From Pseudomonas sp. GM78 (GTDB taxonomy: Bacteria; Pseudomonadota; Gammaproteobacteria; Pseudomonadales; Pseudomonadaceae), in contig NZ_AKJF01000201.1 in NCBI RefSeq assembly GCF_000282475.1, positions 43,078 through 107,077 of the forward strand: DNA of 64,000 nucleotides, given 5' to 3'. This document shows, piece after piece, positions 1-8,453 of this stretch. Every line of letters begins with the position of its first letter. Position 1 is the stretch's first letter. A program made the position numbers and the translations under genes. A model generated the notes under the pieces. It made no database searches, was not told the DNA's origin, and was given only the letters and a program-made list of their open reading frames with translations.

Positions 1-122
1 ACCTGGGTTTCGACTATCAAGTCATCAACGCTAACTCGGGAGAGCTTGAAACCCACAGCGTTGAAGAACTGAAAATTGCGGGAGCCGTAAACTTGTTCTT
101 TTCTAAGACCCAAACAATCTAA
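1..122 (+). CDS. 3' end of an unidentified gene (perhaps FkbM-type methyltransferase)
   Basis: Only the last 39 codons are in the window, ending with TAA at 120-122. The open frame begins at base 3 and ends in NLFFSKTQTI. The pattern of a final hydrophobic strand (AVNLFFSK) is reminiscent of the C-terminus of FkbM-family methyltransferases, but this is a weak resemblance. It lies 16 bases upstream of the N-acyltransferase gene on the same strand, so it probably belongs to the same polysaccharide operon. Confidence 0.5.
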   Translation, partial: LGFDYQVINANSGELETHSVEELKIAGAVNLFFSKTQTI

Positions 123-138
123 ACATTGGAAATACAGC

Positions 139-768
139 ATGAAGAGTGAGATTGTCATTATAGGTGCAGGCGGCCATGCAAAAGTTTGCATTGAGTTGCT
201 CAAGGCTCAAGGTGACTTAGTTGCTTTCTGTATCGGTTCCGCTGACAGCTCAGACACATGCCTGGGGGTTCCTGTCCTTAAATCCGACGAGCACCTCACA
301 ACGCTACGAAGAGAAGGCTACTCGAAAGTTTTCGTAGCCATTGGCTCGAATGCGCTGAGAAATCGTTTAGCCAAAACTGCTACCGACCTCGGTTACGAGC
401 TCGTGAACGCATTCAGTCCGAGTGCTGTAATTTCACCCTCGGCAAAGATTGGCAAAGGTGTAGCGATAATGGCGGGCGCGGTAGTAAACGCGGAAGCCAC
501 AATTGATGACTTGTGCATCATCAATACCGGGGCGACGGTTGATCACGACTGCCAAATCGGTCGCGCTGCTCACATCGCCCCACAATCAGCCCTTGCCGGC
601 AACGTACATATCGGTAAAGAGTCATTTGTGGGCATCGGCACCAAAATCATTCCGAGCATCTGTGTGGGCGAGTGCGTGATGATTGGTGCAGGGAGCGTGG
701 TAATATCGAATGTCGACTCGAAAACCACAGTCGTTGGCGTTCCAGCCAAAGCTATAAATATTATTTGA
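139..768 (+). CDS. NeuD/PglD-family sugar N- or O-acyltransferase
   Basis: This 209-residue protein has the two-part layout of the NeuD/PglD family. An N-terminal Rossmann-like domain carries the motif GAGGHAK (about residues 9-15), and a C-terminal left-handed beta-helix is built of hexapeptide repeats (about 95-200). A His-containing segment DHDCQIG near residue 136 matches the position of the general-base histidine of PglD. The family acetylates amino sugars bound to a nucleotide carrier, using acetyl-CoA. The next gene, 10 bases downstream, is a PLP sugar aminotransferase, the usual partner. I infer that the pair makes an N-acylated 4-amino-4,6-dideoxyhexose. The acyl group cannot be read from the sequence. 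Confidence 0.88.
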   Translation: MKSEIVIIGAGGHAKVCIELLKAQGDLVAFCIGSADSSDTCLGVPVLKSDEHLTTLRREGYSKVFVAIGSNALRNRLAKTATDLGYELVNAFSPSAVISPSAKIGKGVAIMAGAVVNAEATIDDLCIINTGATVDHDCQIGRAAHIAPQSALAGNVHIGKESFVGIGTKIIPSICVGECVMIGAGSVVISNVDSKTTVVGVPAKAINII

Positions 769-778
769 AGGATTAAGT

Positions 779-1879
779 ATGAAACGTATTTCTGTCGCAC
801 AACCGAAACTGGCTGGAAACGAACGAAAGTATGTACTCGATTGCCTTGATACCAACTGGATCTCGTCGAACGGCAAGTACATCGGTGCGTTTGAAGACAG
901 CTTCGCCAAATTCTGCGACGTCAAACATGCGATAGCCACAAATAATGGTACGACTGCACTACATCTCGCACTGGTGGCTCTGAACTTGCAGCCGGGTGAC
1001 GAAGTCATCATTCCGACCGTTACCTATATCGCCACGGCTAACGCTGTACGTTACTGCGGCGCTACCCCTGTTCTGGTCGACGTCTGCGCCGAGACCATGA
1101 ATATCGATCCGCTGGAAATCGAAAGCAAAATTACAACGAAAACAAAGGGTATTATTCCTGTTCATTTGTATGGTCACCCCGCTCAAATGGACCTGGTTAA
1201 CGAAATCGCTCGCAAGCACGGTCTCTGGGTTGTCGAGGATGCCGCAGAAGCACACGGCGCCGAAGTAAAAGGCAAGAAAGTCGGCACCTTGGGCACTTGT
1301 GCCACCTTTAGCTTCTTTGGTAACAAGATCATCACCACTGGTGAGGGTGGAATGGTCACGACTAATGACGATGAACTGGCCGCCAAGCTTCGACTGTTGC
1401 GCGGGCAAGGAATGGACCCGCAACGCCGTTATTGGTTCCCTGTTGTCGGTTACAACTATCGGATGACTAATATTCAAGCTGCTATTGGCTTGGCGCAAAT
1501 GGAAAACATCGATACCGCCCTTTCTGAGCGCAACCACCTCGCAGCGTGGTACAACGACGCACTTCAAGAATTGCAAGACAAGATCTTACTTCCCACTCAA
1601 GCGAGTTGGGCAAAGCAAGTATTCTGGATGTATAACATCTTCTTGCGCGACGGCGACGAGAACAAGCGTGATGCCGTGATGAAGATGCTGGACGACATGG
1701 GCATCGAAACGCGGCCAGTCTTCTATCCAATGCATGTATTACCACCTTACAAAGAAGACGGTATCTACCCTATTGCAGACCTTTGGTCTGGTCGTGGCAT
1801 TAACTTGCCAACGCACCAGGATTTGACTCAGGAAGATATCCTTCGTATCGCGGACACCTTGAAAAAGGTCCTATTGTAA
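779..1879 (+). CDS. DegT/DnrJ/EryC1-family sugar aminotransferase, perosamine-synthase-like
   Basis: This 366-residue PLP-dependent fold-type I aminotransferase has the PLP-binding lysine at Lys183 in FFGNKIITTGEGG. The cofactor-contacting segments NNGTTALHLAL and VEDAAEAHGA are also present. The run RYWFPVVGYNYRMTNIQAA is close to that of GDP-perosamine synthases (Per/RfbE), which transfer an amino group from glutamate to GDP-4-keto-6-deoxymannose. Assignment to GDP-sugar is supported by manC and manB elsewhere in the locus, but no gmd dehydratase is in the window. A good ribosome binding site (AAGGA) lies 7 bases before the ATG. Substrate is inferred; the family is clear. Confidence 0.88.
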   Translation: MKRISVAQPKLAGNERKYVLDCLDTNWISSNGKYIGAFEDSFAKFCDVKHAIATNNGTTALHLALVALNLQPGDEVIIPTVTYIATANAVRYCGATPVLVDVCAETMNIDPLEIESKITTKTKGIIPVHLYGHPAQMDLVNEIARKHGLWVVEDAAEAHGAEVKGKKVGTLGTCATFSFFGNKIITTGEGGMVTTNDDELAAKLRLLRGQGMDPQRRYWFPVVGYNYRMTNIQAAIGLAQMENIDTALSERNHLAAWYNDALQELQDKILLPTQASWAKQVFWMYNIFLRDGDENKRDAVMKMLDDMGIETRPVFYPMHVLPPYKEDGIYPIADLWSGRGINLPTHQDLTQEDILRIADTLKKVLL

Positions 1880-1881
1880 AA

Positions 1882-2916
1882 ATGAAGATCGCGCTGTGTT
1901 CTTCAATGGTGCCATTTGTGCGCGGCGGAAGTCGAAACATCGTGGAATGGCTTGCAACTACCCTACGTGAAGCAGGCCATCATGTTGAAATAGTCTATCT
2001 TCCTGAGGTTGATAATCCTGACACTTTATTTCAACAGATGATGGCATTCCGCTGGGTGGATCTTGAGTCCGCTGACCGGATAATCTGCTTCCGACCGCAA
2101 GCTCACTTGATTCCGCACCCACATAAAATTTTGTGGTTTATTCATCACGTGCGCATTTTTTATGACCTATGGGACTCCGAGTATCGCCCCTACCCCGACG
2201 ACGAAAAGTTCCGCGGCTTTCGCAACGCACTGTATTCCGTTGATGATCAAGCACTGCGTGAAGCAAGAGCCGTATTTACCAACTCGCAAGTCGTGTCGGC
2301 AAGACTTAAGCGTTACAACGGATTGGACAGCGAGGTTTTGTACCCTCCGGTTTTTCTACCTGAACGTTTTCATTGCTCAGGGCAAAGCGATGAAATTGTG
2401 TATATCTGCCGACTGGAACACCATAAACGCCAACACCTGCTGGTAGAGGCCATGGCGCATACCAAGACGCCGGTACGATTGAGGCTTATAGGCTCCAGTG
2501 GCGGAGCTGAATACCCCAACTCGATTGAAGAAAAGATCAAGGCGGCTGACCTTTCTGACCGGATTATGCTGGAAAACCGCTGGATTACCGAGGAAGAAAA
2601 AGTAGAACAGTTTGCAAAATGTCTCGCGGTGGCCTATTTACCGTTAGACGAAGACTCTTACGGCTATCCGAGCCTGGAAGCCAGCCATTCCTCTAAAGCG
2701 ATTTTGACCACGACGGATTCAGGCGGAGTTCTGGAGCTGGTGCAAGATGGTTTCAATGGTCTAATTGCCGATCCAACGCCAGAATCTCTCGCACAGGCAA
2801 TGGACAGGCTTTACCTGAATCGGGCGAACACTGAAGCCATGGGCGTCAATGCCAAACAACGCTTGGCTGACTTGAATATTTCCTGGAAACACGTTCTAGA
2901 GCGACTTCTAGCATGA
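1882..2916 (+). CDS. Glycosyltransferase family 4, first of a tandem pair
   Basis: This 344-residue cytosolic GT-B glycosyltransferase opens with MKIALCSSMVPFVRGG, the typical N-terminal strand and glycine-rich loop. The C-terminal half has the nucleotide-sugar binding region around YPSLEASHSSKAILTT (about residues 256-271), which holds the second glutamate of the GT4 E-x7-E pattern. It starts 3 bases after the aminotransferase stop, without a strong ribosome binding site, so translational coupling is likely. Its stop overlaps the next start (ATGA at 2913-2916). It resembles the next gene along its whole length, suggesting tandem duplication. Donor and acceptor are unknown. Confidence 0.85.
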   Translation: MKIALCSSMVPFVRGGSRNIVEWLATTLREAGHHVEIVYLPEVDNPDTLFQQMMAFRWVDLESADRIICFRPQAHLIPHPHKILWFIHHVRIFYDLWDSEYRPYPDDEKFRGFRNALYSVDDQALREARAVFTNSQVVSARLKRYNGLDSEVLYPPVFLPERFHCSGQSDEIVYICRLEHHKRQHLLVEAMAHTKTPVRLRLIGSSGGAEYPNSIEEKIKAADLSDRIMLENRWITEEEKVEQFAKCLAVAYLPLDEDSYGYPSLEASHSSKAILTTTDSGGVLELVQDGFNGLIADPTPESLAQAMDRLYLNRANTEAMGVNAKQRLADLNISWKHVLERLLA

Positions 2917-3950
2917 AAGTTTTGGTTGTCAACAACATGGCACCTTTCATATGGGGTGGTGCTGAGGAGCTCGCCGTCAATGTGCAAAAGCATCTGACTC
3001 TTGCAGGACACGAGTCCGAAATCTTGCGCATTCCGTTTCAATGGGAACCTTCGAACAAAATACCCTCCCAGATGTTGATGGCACGCGCACTTGAACTGAC
3101 GAATGTAGATCATGTAATCGCACTTAAGTTTCCAGCCTACTTGATTCCACATCCGAGAAAATCGTTGTGGCTTTTGCATCAGTATCGCCAGGCCTACGAT
3201 CTGTATGATGCAGGTCAAACAAATCTACCGCCCGGCCAGAGTGGAGACGATATTCGCTCCGCTATTCTGAATGCAGATAACGAATGCTTCTCCCAGAGCA
3301 GGCATATCTACACCAACTCAGAAGTAACCCGACAACGCCTTTTGAAATATAACGGCTTTGACTCAACGGTATTGCTGCCACCTGTCAATGATCCAGAATC
3401 ATTTATCAATGGCACCCACGGCGACTATATTTTCGCTGGAGGTAGAGTCAATGGCATGAAGCGCCAGTTCCTGCTCCTTCAGGCTTTGGCAAAGACCGAT
3501 AAGCGCGTCAAGTTGATTATTGCCGGACCGCCGGAGTCACCAGCGGATGCTGAGCAACTGATTGAGATGGCCCAGACACTGGGCGTAACGGACAGAGTTC
3601 GCTTGGATCTGCGCTTTTTGCCACGCTCGACCTATGTCGACTATGTAAACGGCGCGATGGCTGTGGCCTATATACCATTCGATGAAGATTCGCTGGGTTA
3701 TGTGGCCATGGAGGCCGCTACTGCCTCCAAGGCGCTGATCACTACTACTGACAGCGGCGGCATATTGGGATTGGTCAAGGACCGTGTTACCGGCTGGGTG
3801 GCGGAACCCACGGCTGAAGGCCTGGCTGCTGCCATGAGCGCTGTGGTCGTCAGTAAATCTACAACCGTCGAATATGGGGCTGCTGCACACGCACTGTGGA
3901 ATAGTCTGGGCGTCAATTGGAATGAAACCATCGAGGCGCTTCTGAAATGA
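2913..3950 (+). CDS. Glycosyltransferase family 4, second of a tandem pair
   Basis: This 345-residue protein is a paralogue of the preceding gene: matching opening (APFIWGGAEE), the AYLIPHPRKSLW segment against AHLIPHPHKILW, the YTNSEVTRQRL region, and FDEDSLGYVAMEAA with TTTDSGG in the donor domain. It is a GT-B family 4 enzyme, probably adding a sugar to the lipid-linked O-unit on the cytoplasmic face of the inner membrane. ATGA overlaps join it to both neighbours (2913-2916 and 3947-3950). Linkage specificity is not readable. Confidence 0.85.
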   Translation: MKVLVVNNMAPFIWGGAEELAVNVQKHLTLAGHESEILRIPFQWEPSNKIPSQMLMARALELTNVDHVIALKFPAYLIPHPRKSLWLLHQYRQAYDLYDAGQTNLPPGQSGDDIRSAILNADNECFSQSRHIYTNSEVTRQRLLKYNGFDSTVLLPPVNDPESFINGTHGDYIFAGGRVNGMKRQFLLLQALAKTDKRVKLIIAGPPESPADAEQLIEMAQTLGVTDRVRLDLRFLPRSTYVDYVNGAMAVAYIPFDEDSLGYVAMEAATASKALITTTDSGGILGLVKDRVTGWVAEPTAEGLAAAMSAVVVSKSTTVEYGAAAHALWNSLGVNWNETIEALLK

Positions 3951-5254
3951 AGTTTCTAATTTTCACTCCAGCCATTCAAACCTCAGCCATTGGCCGGATG
4001 ACAAGTTTGGTGACGCATGCTCTTGTGTCCCAAAAACATGAAGTCGTCGTAGTTCGCACTGAAATAATCGGGCTTCTTAATACCCAAACGCATGACTTCG
4101 GCTGCGATGTTACTTCCTGGATAGACACATCCGAGGTCCAGGCCAGCATAGAAAACGCCGATGTATGCATTCATCAGGTTGGAAACAGCTACGAATTCCA
4201 TCAAGGCAACATTGAGTGGCTAGCGCGCTCTAGTGGCATTATTTGTCTGCATGATTTTTTCCTTGGGCACCTGTTTTGGGGCTGGGCCCAAAATCATACT
4301 GAACAGGCACGAAAAGTATTAAGTACTTACTATTCGAATGAGGCTGCCGAGCGCTTTTTCAACATTAGTGGTAATGAAGCATTCATCGAACTCACCAAAG
4401 ATCAGTCCCCCATGACTGAGTGGATTTGCTCGATGGCATCCGGAGTGGTGACTCATAGCAATTGGGGCTGTGACAGAGTTTTGAGTTCCTGCCCAGGCCC
4501 TGTGCGGGTAGTGCCACTGGCTTATGACTGCCCCGGCCTTTCACTGGCTGGAACAAAGCAAAAACGTGTGCCAGCGACCAAGCTCAAGCTGCTAACCATC
4601 GGTCATGTTAACCCCAACAAGAGAGTCGAATCCTGCATCAAGGCCATCGCCGCTAACCCAACGCTTAGAGAAGCAGTGTCTTATCGATTGGTGGGGGCTA
4701 TTCAGCCTGATGTAAAAGTTAAAATCCTTGATCTCGCGCAAAGCCATGGCGTAGACATCGAGATTTCGGGAGAGGTTGACGGAACCACCTTGGCACTAGC
4801 CATAATTGATGCAGACATTATTAGCTGCTTGCGCTGGCCTAGCTTGGAAGCGGCGTCAGCCTCCGCAATCGAAGCAATGCTTTACGGAAAAACCACGATT
4901 GTCACCAATACAGGTTTTTACAGCGAGCTTCCCGAGCAATACGTTCTAAAAATAAACCATGATAAAGAAATCGAAGAGCTTGAAGCAACACTACTGTCTC
5001 TCCATGCAAACCCTGACCTTTTAGATGTAAAAGGCCAGCAAGCACAGGAATGGGCAAAATCGACCTTCACGGCTGAAAACTACGCCCGCCAGTTAGTCGA
5101 CATGAGCACCGCCTGCATTAGAACCAGTTCTACCCTGAAGGCGGCATCGTATTATGCTGGCATACTTCAGGGCTGGGGTGCCGACACCAACCTGTTGCAA
5201 AACAATGAGTCACTTGCTCCACTGGCTATTTTTAACGAGATCCATCCGCACTAA
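3947..5254 (+). CDS. Glycosyltransferase (GT-B fold)
   Basis: This 435-residue protein starts MKFLIFTPAIQTSAIGRM and has the C-terminal donor-domain signature LLTIGHVNPNKRVESCIKA (about residues 216-234), followed by ISCLRWPSLEAASASAIEA and TTIVTNTGFYSEL. It is somewhat longer than its two neighbours, with an extra C-terminal helix-rich segment. It is joined to the upstream glycosyltransferase by an ATGA overlap and is the last plus-strand gene of this operon; a 13-bp hairpin follows. Likely role: assembly of the surface polysaccharide repeat. Specificity unknown. Confidence 0.82.
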   Translation: MKFLIFTPAIQTSAIGRMTSLVTHALVSQKHEVVVVRTEIIGLLNTQTHDFGCDVTSWIDTSEVQASIENADVCIHQVGNSYEFHQGNIEWLARSSGIICLHDFFLGHLFWGWAQNHTEQARKVLSTYYSNEAAERFFNISGNEAFIELTKDQSPMTEWICSMASGVVTHSNWGCDRVLSSCPGPVRVVPLAYDCPGLSLAGTKQKRVPATKLKLLTIGHVNPNKRVESCIKAIAANPTLREAVSYRLVGAIQPDVKVKILDLAQSHGVDIEISGEVDGTTLALAIIDADIISCLRWPSLEAASASAIEAMLYGKTTIVTNTGFYSELPEQYVLKINHDKEIEELEATLLSLHANPDLLDVKGQQAQEWAKSTFTAENYARQLVDMSTACIRTSSTLKAASYYAGILQGWGADTNLLQNNESLAPLAIFNEIHPH

Positions 5255-5271
5255 TCAACTGCATTAGCTTT

Positions 5272-5307
5272 AGTGGTTCGACGGATATCCAAAGCCGTCG
5301 ATCCACT
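5272..5307. terminator. Hairpin between convergent operons
   Basis: A 13-base inverted repeat with one mismatch (5272-5284 paired with 5295-5307, loop of 10) lies 18 bases after the last glycosyltransferase gene and before the convergent GtrA-like gene. No clear U-run follows on either strand, so its action as a transcription terminator is an inference from position and stem length. Confidence 0.5.
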
Positions 5308-5425
5308 ACAAGCAGTGTTAGCCTTTGAGTAATCTACTGTCCATTCTTTCCAGTTGATCGGCTTGTATCGACTTTAATGGCGGCCACGTTCAACTCCAAT
5401 TCACTGAGTGCGCAAGCCTCCACCG

Positions 5426-5821
5426 TCATCGTGTGGGGGCAAATGCCCAGATTTTCATGACCAAGTAATTCAATACCGGCACCACAAGGATCACCATTAC
5501 CAAGCCAACACCGTAATGCCAACCAAGGTATTCAACTATGGAAGTGATCAAGAGCGTGAGTGCCAAAGAAACCAGGGATACCACAAGGAACCGTCGGTAG
5601 CCCAGGAAGCTTACGGGGGTCTTGAATGTAAACCGGCTGTTGAGCGCGTATGACATCAGATTGGCAAATACAAATGCCACCCCGTTAGCTACAAAGGCTG
5701 GTGGCGCGAAGATTTCCATCAATGCAATGACGATACTGGCATGCACTGCTGTGTTCGCTACGCCAACCAAGCCGAAGATTATGAATTCATGGTATTTCGC
5801 AGGAATGATCACGTTGTTCAC
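5426..5821 (-). CDS. GtrA-family membrane protein (putative lipid-linked sugar flippase)
   Basis: This 131-residue protein has four predicted membrane segments and the GtrA signature FIIFGLVGVANTAVH near the N-terminus, plus YALNSRFTFKT after the second helix. GtrA proteins are believed to move undecaprenyl-phosphate-linked glucose (or another hexose) across the inner membrane for O-antigen modification. Its start overlaps the stop of the GtrB-like gene (ATGA at 5818-5821). The order DUF6311-like, GtrB-like, GtrA is a closed three-gene operon, read towards the preceding plus-strand operon. Confidence 0.88.
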   Translation of the reverse strand: MNNVIIPAKYHEFIIFGLVGVANTAVHASIVIALMEIFAPPAFVANGVAFVFANLMSYALNSRFTFKTPVSFLGYRRFLVVSLVSLALTLLITSIVEYLGWHYGVGLVMVILVVPVLNYLVMKIWAFAPTR

Positions 5822-6762
5822 TTGATCACGTCACGTACGATATATACCGGCCGATTTTTGGACTCAGCAAAGATCCTGCCCACATATTCACCGAGAACAC
5901 CGATCCCGATCAGTTGTGCACCGCTGGCGAACAGCACAGTAATCATGATTGAGGCGTAGCCAGGAGTGTCAGCGCCAAAGAACAATGTCTTGATTAATAG
6001 ATAGGCTGCGTAAACAAATGACAAAGCTGAGATCGCGCCACCCAGATAGGTCCACACTCGAAGAGGTACAGAACTGAAGCTGGTAATACCTTCGAGCGCG
6101 AAGTTCCACAACTTCCAGGTGTTGAAGCTTGTGGTGCCGTGCTCACGAGGGGCCACCTTGTACTCCACCGTGGTGGTTCGGAAACCTACCCAGGCGAACA
6201 GGCCTTTCATGAAGCGGCGAGTCTCCGGCAGAGTCTTCAACGCTTCGACCACTTTGCGATCCATCAGGCGAAAATCACCGACATCGGCCGGGATATCGAT
6301 GTCGGAAATACGGTTGTGAAACTTGTAGAAGCAGTTGGCAGTCAGCTTTTGAAGGGCTCGGTCGGTTTCACGGTCGACTCGCTTCGCCAGTACCACCTCA
6401 GCGCCCTCCTCCCATTTTTCAATGAGTTCAATGACCACTTCGGGTGGATGCTGAAGATCGGAGTCAATCGGAATCACCGCGTCGCCAGTTGCGAAGTCCA
6501 GCCCCGCAGAAATGGCAGCCTCCTTACCAAAATTACGCGACAGGTCGACAATAGTCAGGTAGTGGTTTTTCACCTTGGCCTTGATCAGCTCCTCGTAGGT
6601 CTGATCACGGCTTCCATCGTTAATCGCGATGACTTCAAGATCGTACCGATCTGCCAGCGGACCAAACACTTCATTGATTCTATTGAAGAATGCCTGCACG
6701 CCCTTTTCTTCGTTGTAGAAAGGGGACACTAGGGAAATTTTGCGTTTTTCTGAGGTTATCAT
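5818..6762 (-). CDS. GtrB-like glycosyltransferase family 2 (polyprenyl-phosphate sugar synthase)
   Basis: This 314-residue protein has an N-terminal GT2 domain with SLVSPFYNEEKGVQAFF, AINDGSRDQT and the DSDLQHPPE catalytic DxD region (about residues 99-107). Two C-terminal membrane helices follow (about 230-295). That layout is characteristic of GtrB and dolichol-phosphate-mannose-type enzymes, which load a sugar from a nucleotide donor onto undecaprenyl phosphate at the cytoplasmic face. It overlaps both neighbours by ATGA. The sugar (glucose in the best-known Gtr systems) cannot be told from the sequence. Confidence 0.9.
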   Translation of the reverse strand: MITSEKRKISLVSPFYNEEKGVQAFFNRINEVFGPLADRYDLEVIAINDGSRDQTYEELIKAKVKNHYLTIVDLSRNFGKEAAISAGLDFATGDAVIPIDSDLQHPPEVVIELIEKWEEGAEVVLAKRVDRETDRALQKLTANCFYKFHNRISDIDIPADVGDFRLMDRKVVEALKTLPETRRFMKGLFAWVGFRTTTVEYKVAPREHGTTSFNTWKLWNFALEGITSFSSVPLRVWTYLGGAISALSFVYAAYLLIKTLFFGADTPGYASIMITVLFASGAQLIGIGVLGEYVGRIFAESKNRPVYIVRDVIK

Positions 6763-8399
6763 TGAAATTCACGCACCCGGTGATTAAGACGGCAGATATT
6801 GGCAAAGTCGACTTCTATACAGGTAGGCAGATACTTGTCAGGGAACAAGGCCTTCACCTGCTCCACTTGCGGATAGTCGCCTTTGACAAACACATATAAG
6901 GAGTGGTCCGGTGCTGATGCAGCAATTTCAGCCTTTGTGCTCTCGACGCTACAATTGGAATTCGCCCGCGCTACGTAGCCAGTATTGATCTTGATGCCAT
7001 GCACAGCGGCATAGCGCATCGTGGGCATCAAGGTATTGAGAATCAGCTCCGAACGCCCGCAGCGGAACTTCGGAAAGAAATACAGTTCCTTAATTTCGCT
7101 GGTGACTTGTTGATCCCATGCAGACTGCGTCAACACAAGAGAAGGCGGACGCTTGGCGGTATCGACAAGCCGATGGCGTAGGTTAGACAGGTCAGACACT
7201 TGCAGCAGCACCAATAGAACCATGCACCCTGAAAATAAAACCGGACCAAGCTTTTTGTACAGAGTCGCGATTGCAAAAATAACGATGCAGTATCCTACCG
7301 GCCAGAAGAAACGCCCAGACGCTCGGAACTGGGAAGTGATTTGATCCATGAAGGACGGATAGTTAATGGTTACTACTTGGTGGACGCCGTAATAAACGAT
7401 ATTGGACAACGCATAGGCAGTAAACAGAAACATTAGCCATGTCAATGCTCGGTGCTGCGAAAAACTCCCCACAGCGGCCTTGCGGTTGAGTACAACGCTC
7501 AATGCAAATGCCAGGAGTACGCCGAGGCCGATGTAATTGAATCCTTCATACTGGCCCGGCATTTCCGGATCGGGAAAATTCAGGTAATTTCCGCCATGAA
7601 AGGGCGATAGCAGATTCATCGAATAAATGCCAAACCCCCCCTCCTTGCCTACCGCAACTCGCTCCATCGGCAGTATGGTCAGGAATAAGCTCGCGCCGAT
7701 TATCAGGAACGGAATTAACGCCCGACCCAGTTCAGCTGGCTGAAATTTCGCACGGTTGCACAGGCAACTGACAATATAGATGGCACTTGCCATTACACAT
7801 AAGTAAATATTGATATAAAACGCCACCACCAGCAGCAGTGACCAGGCAAAACGCTGTGGTTCGTTGGTCCTTCTGCACCGGATGTACAGTGCCAAAGAGG
7901 ATAGTATGATCCAGTGCGACATCAGCGAAATATGGCCCAACCGCGTCGTCAGCGCCGGGAACGTCAACAAGCACACGGTCAAGGCTAGCAACGCAAGCCA
8001 TGACTTTATCTGCAGTTCCCGGAGTATCCACCACGCGCATATTGCCTGACCGACAAATGCCAGGGCTACCCAGAATCCAAACGGGTTGAATGGAGCAAAA
8101 CTGGCAGGTACGAAGAGCTTCAGTAATAGCGCGTACAGGGGTATCGCGTCTACAAATGTTACCCGGGTGCCTTGTGGATAATTAATGCTATCGAAGCTCA
8201 GCAGTGGATAACTGAACGGCGCGCTAAAAAAAGCATTGAAACCTGCAAAATACTGAGTGACGTCATCAACTTCGGTCAACCAATAAGAAGAGGTCCCTAA
8301 GACGAAACCGGTGGGAAAGTATCGCCATACAAAAAACAACCCAATCGCCAAAGCCACTGCAAAGCCGGCCCTGCCCGTTGAGTCAAGCTTGAAATCCAT
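6759..8399 (-). CDS. Polytopic membrane protein, DUF6311-like, candidate GtrC-type glycosyltransferase
   Basis: This 546-residue protein has about ten hydrophobic segments and a soluble C-terminal region. Early loops carry LTEVDDVTQYFAGFNAFF and SINYPQGTRVTFVDAIPLY, which I recognise as typical of the DUF6311 family. Acidic residues in the first periplasmic loop (EVDD) suit a GT-C fold. Its position directly before gtrB/gtrA-like genes, with ATGA overlap, is where the serotype-specific transferase GtrC lies in Gtr modules. I infer that it transfers the lipid-linked sugar to the O-polysaccharide in the periplasm. I chose the ATG at 8399; a TTG two codons upstream is possible. Confidence 0.72.
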   Translation of the reverse strand: MDFKLDSTGRAGFAVALAIGLFFVWRYFPTGFVLGTSSYWLTEVDDVTQYFAGFNAFFSAPFSYPLLSFDSINYPQGTRVTFVDAIPLYALLLKLFVPASFAPFNPFGFWVALAFVGQAICAWWILRELQIKSWLALLALTVCLLTFPALTTRLGHISLMSHWIILSSLALYIRCRRTNEPQRFAWSLLLVVAFYINIYLCVMASAIYIVSCLCNRAKFQPAELGRALIPFLIIGASLFLTILPMERVAVGKEGGFGIYSMNLLSPFHGGNYLNFPDPEMPGQYEGFNYIGLGVLLAFALSVVLNRKAAVGSFSQHRALTWLMFLFTAYALSNIVYYGVHQVVTINYPSFMDQITSQFRASGRFFWPVGYCIVIFAIATLYKKLGPVLFSGCMVLLVLLQVSDLSNLRHRLVDTAKRPPSLVLTQSAWDQQVTSEIKELYFFPKFRCGRSELILNTLMPTMRYAAVHGIKINTGYVARANSNCSVESTKAEIAASAPDHSLYVFVKGDYPQVEQVKALFPDKYLPTCIEVDFANICRLNHRVREFQ

Positions 8400-8437
8400 A
8401 ATCAAAACGTCCTGAAATTCATACTAGGTAATGGCTG

Positions 8438-8453
8438 GCGCGTTAAAACGCGC
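8438..8453. other. Perfect 7-bp hairpin at the end of the two-domain glycosyltransferase gene
   Basis: The arms GCGCGTT and AACGCGC are separated by two bases and overlap the stop codon at 8443. No U-run follows on the minus strand. It may slow the ribosome or protect the mRNA 3' region, or be chance in coding sequence. Confidence 0.35.
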
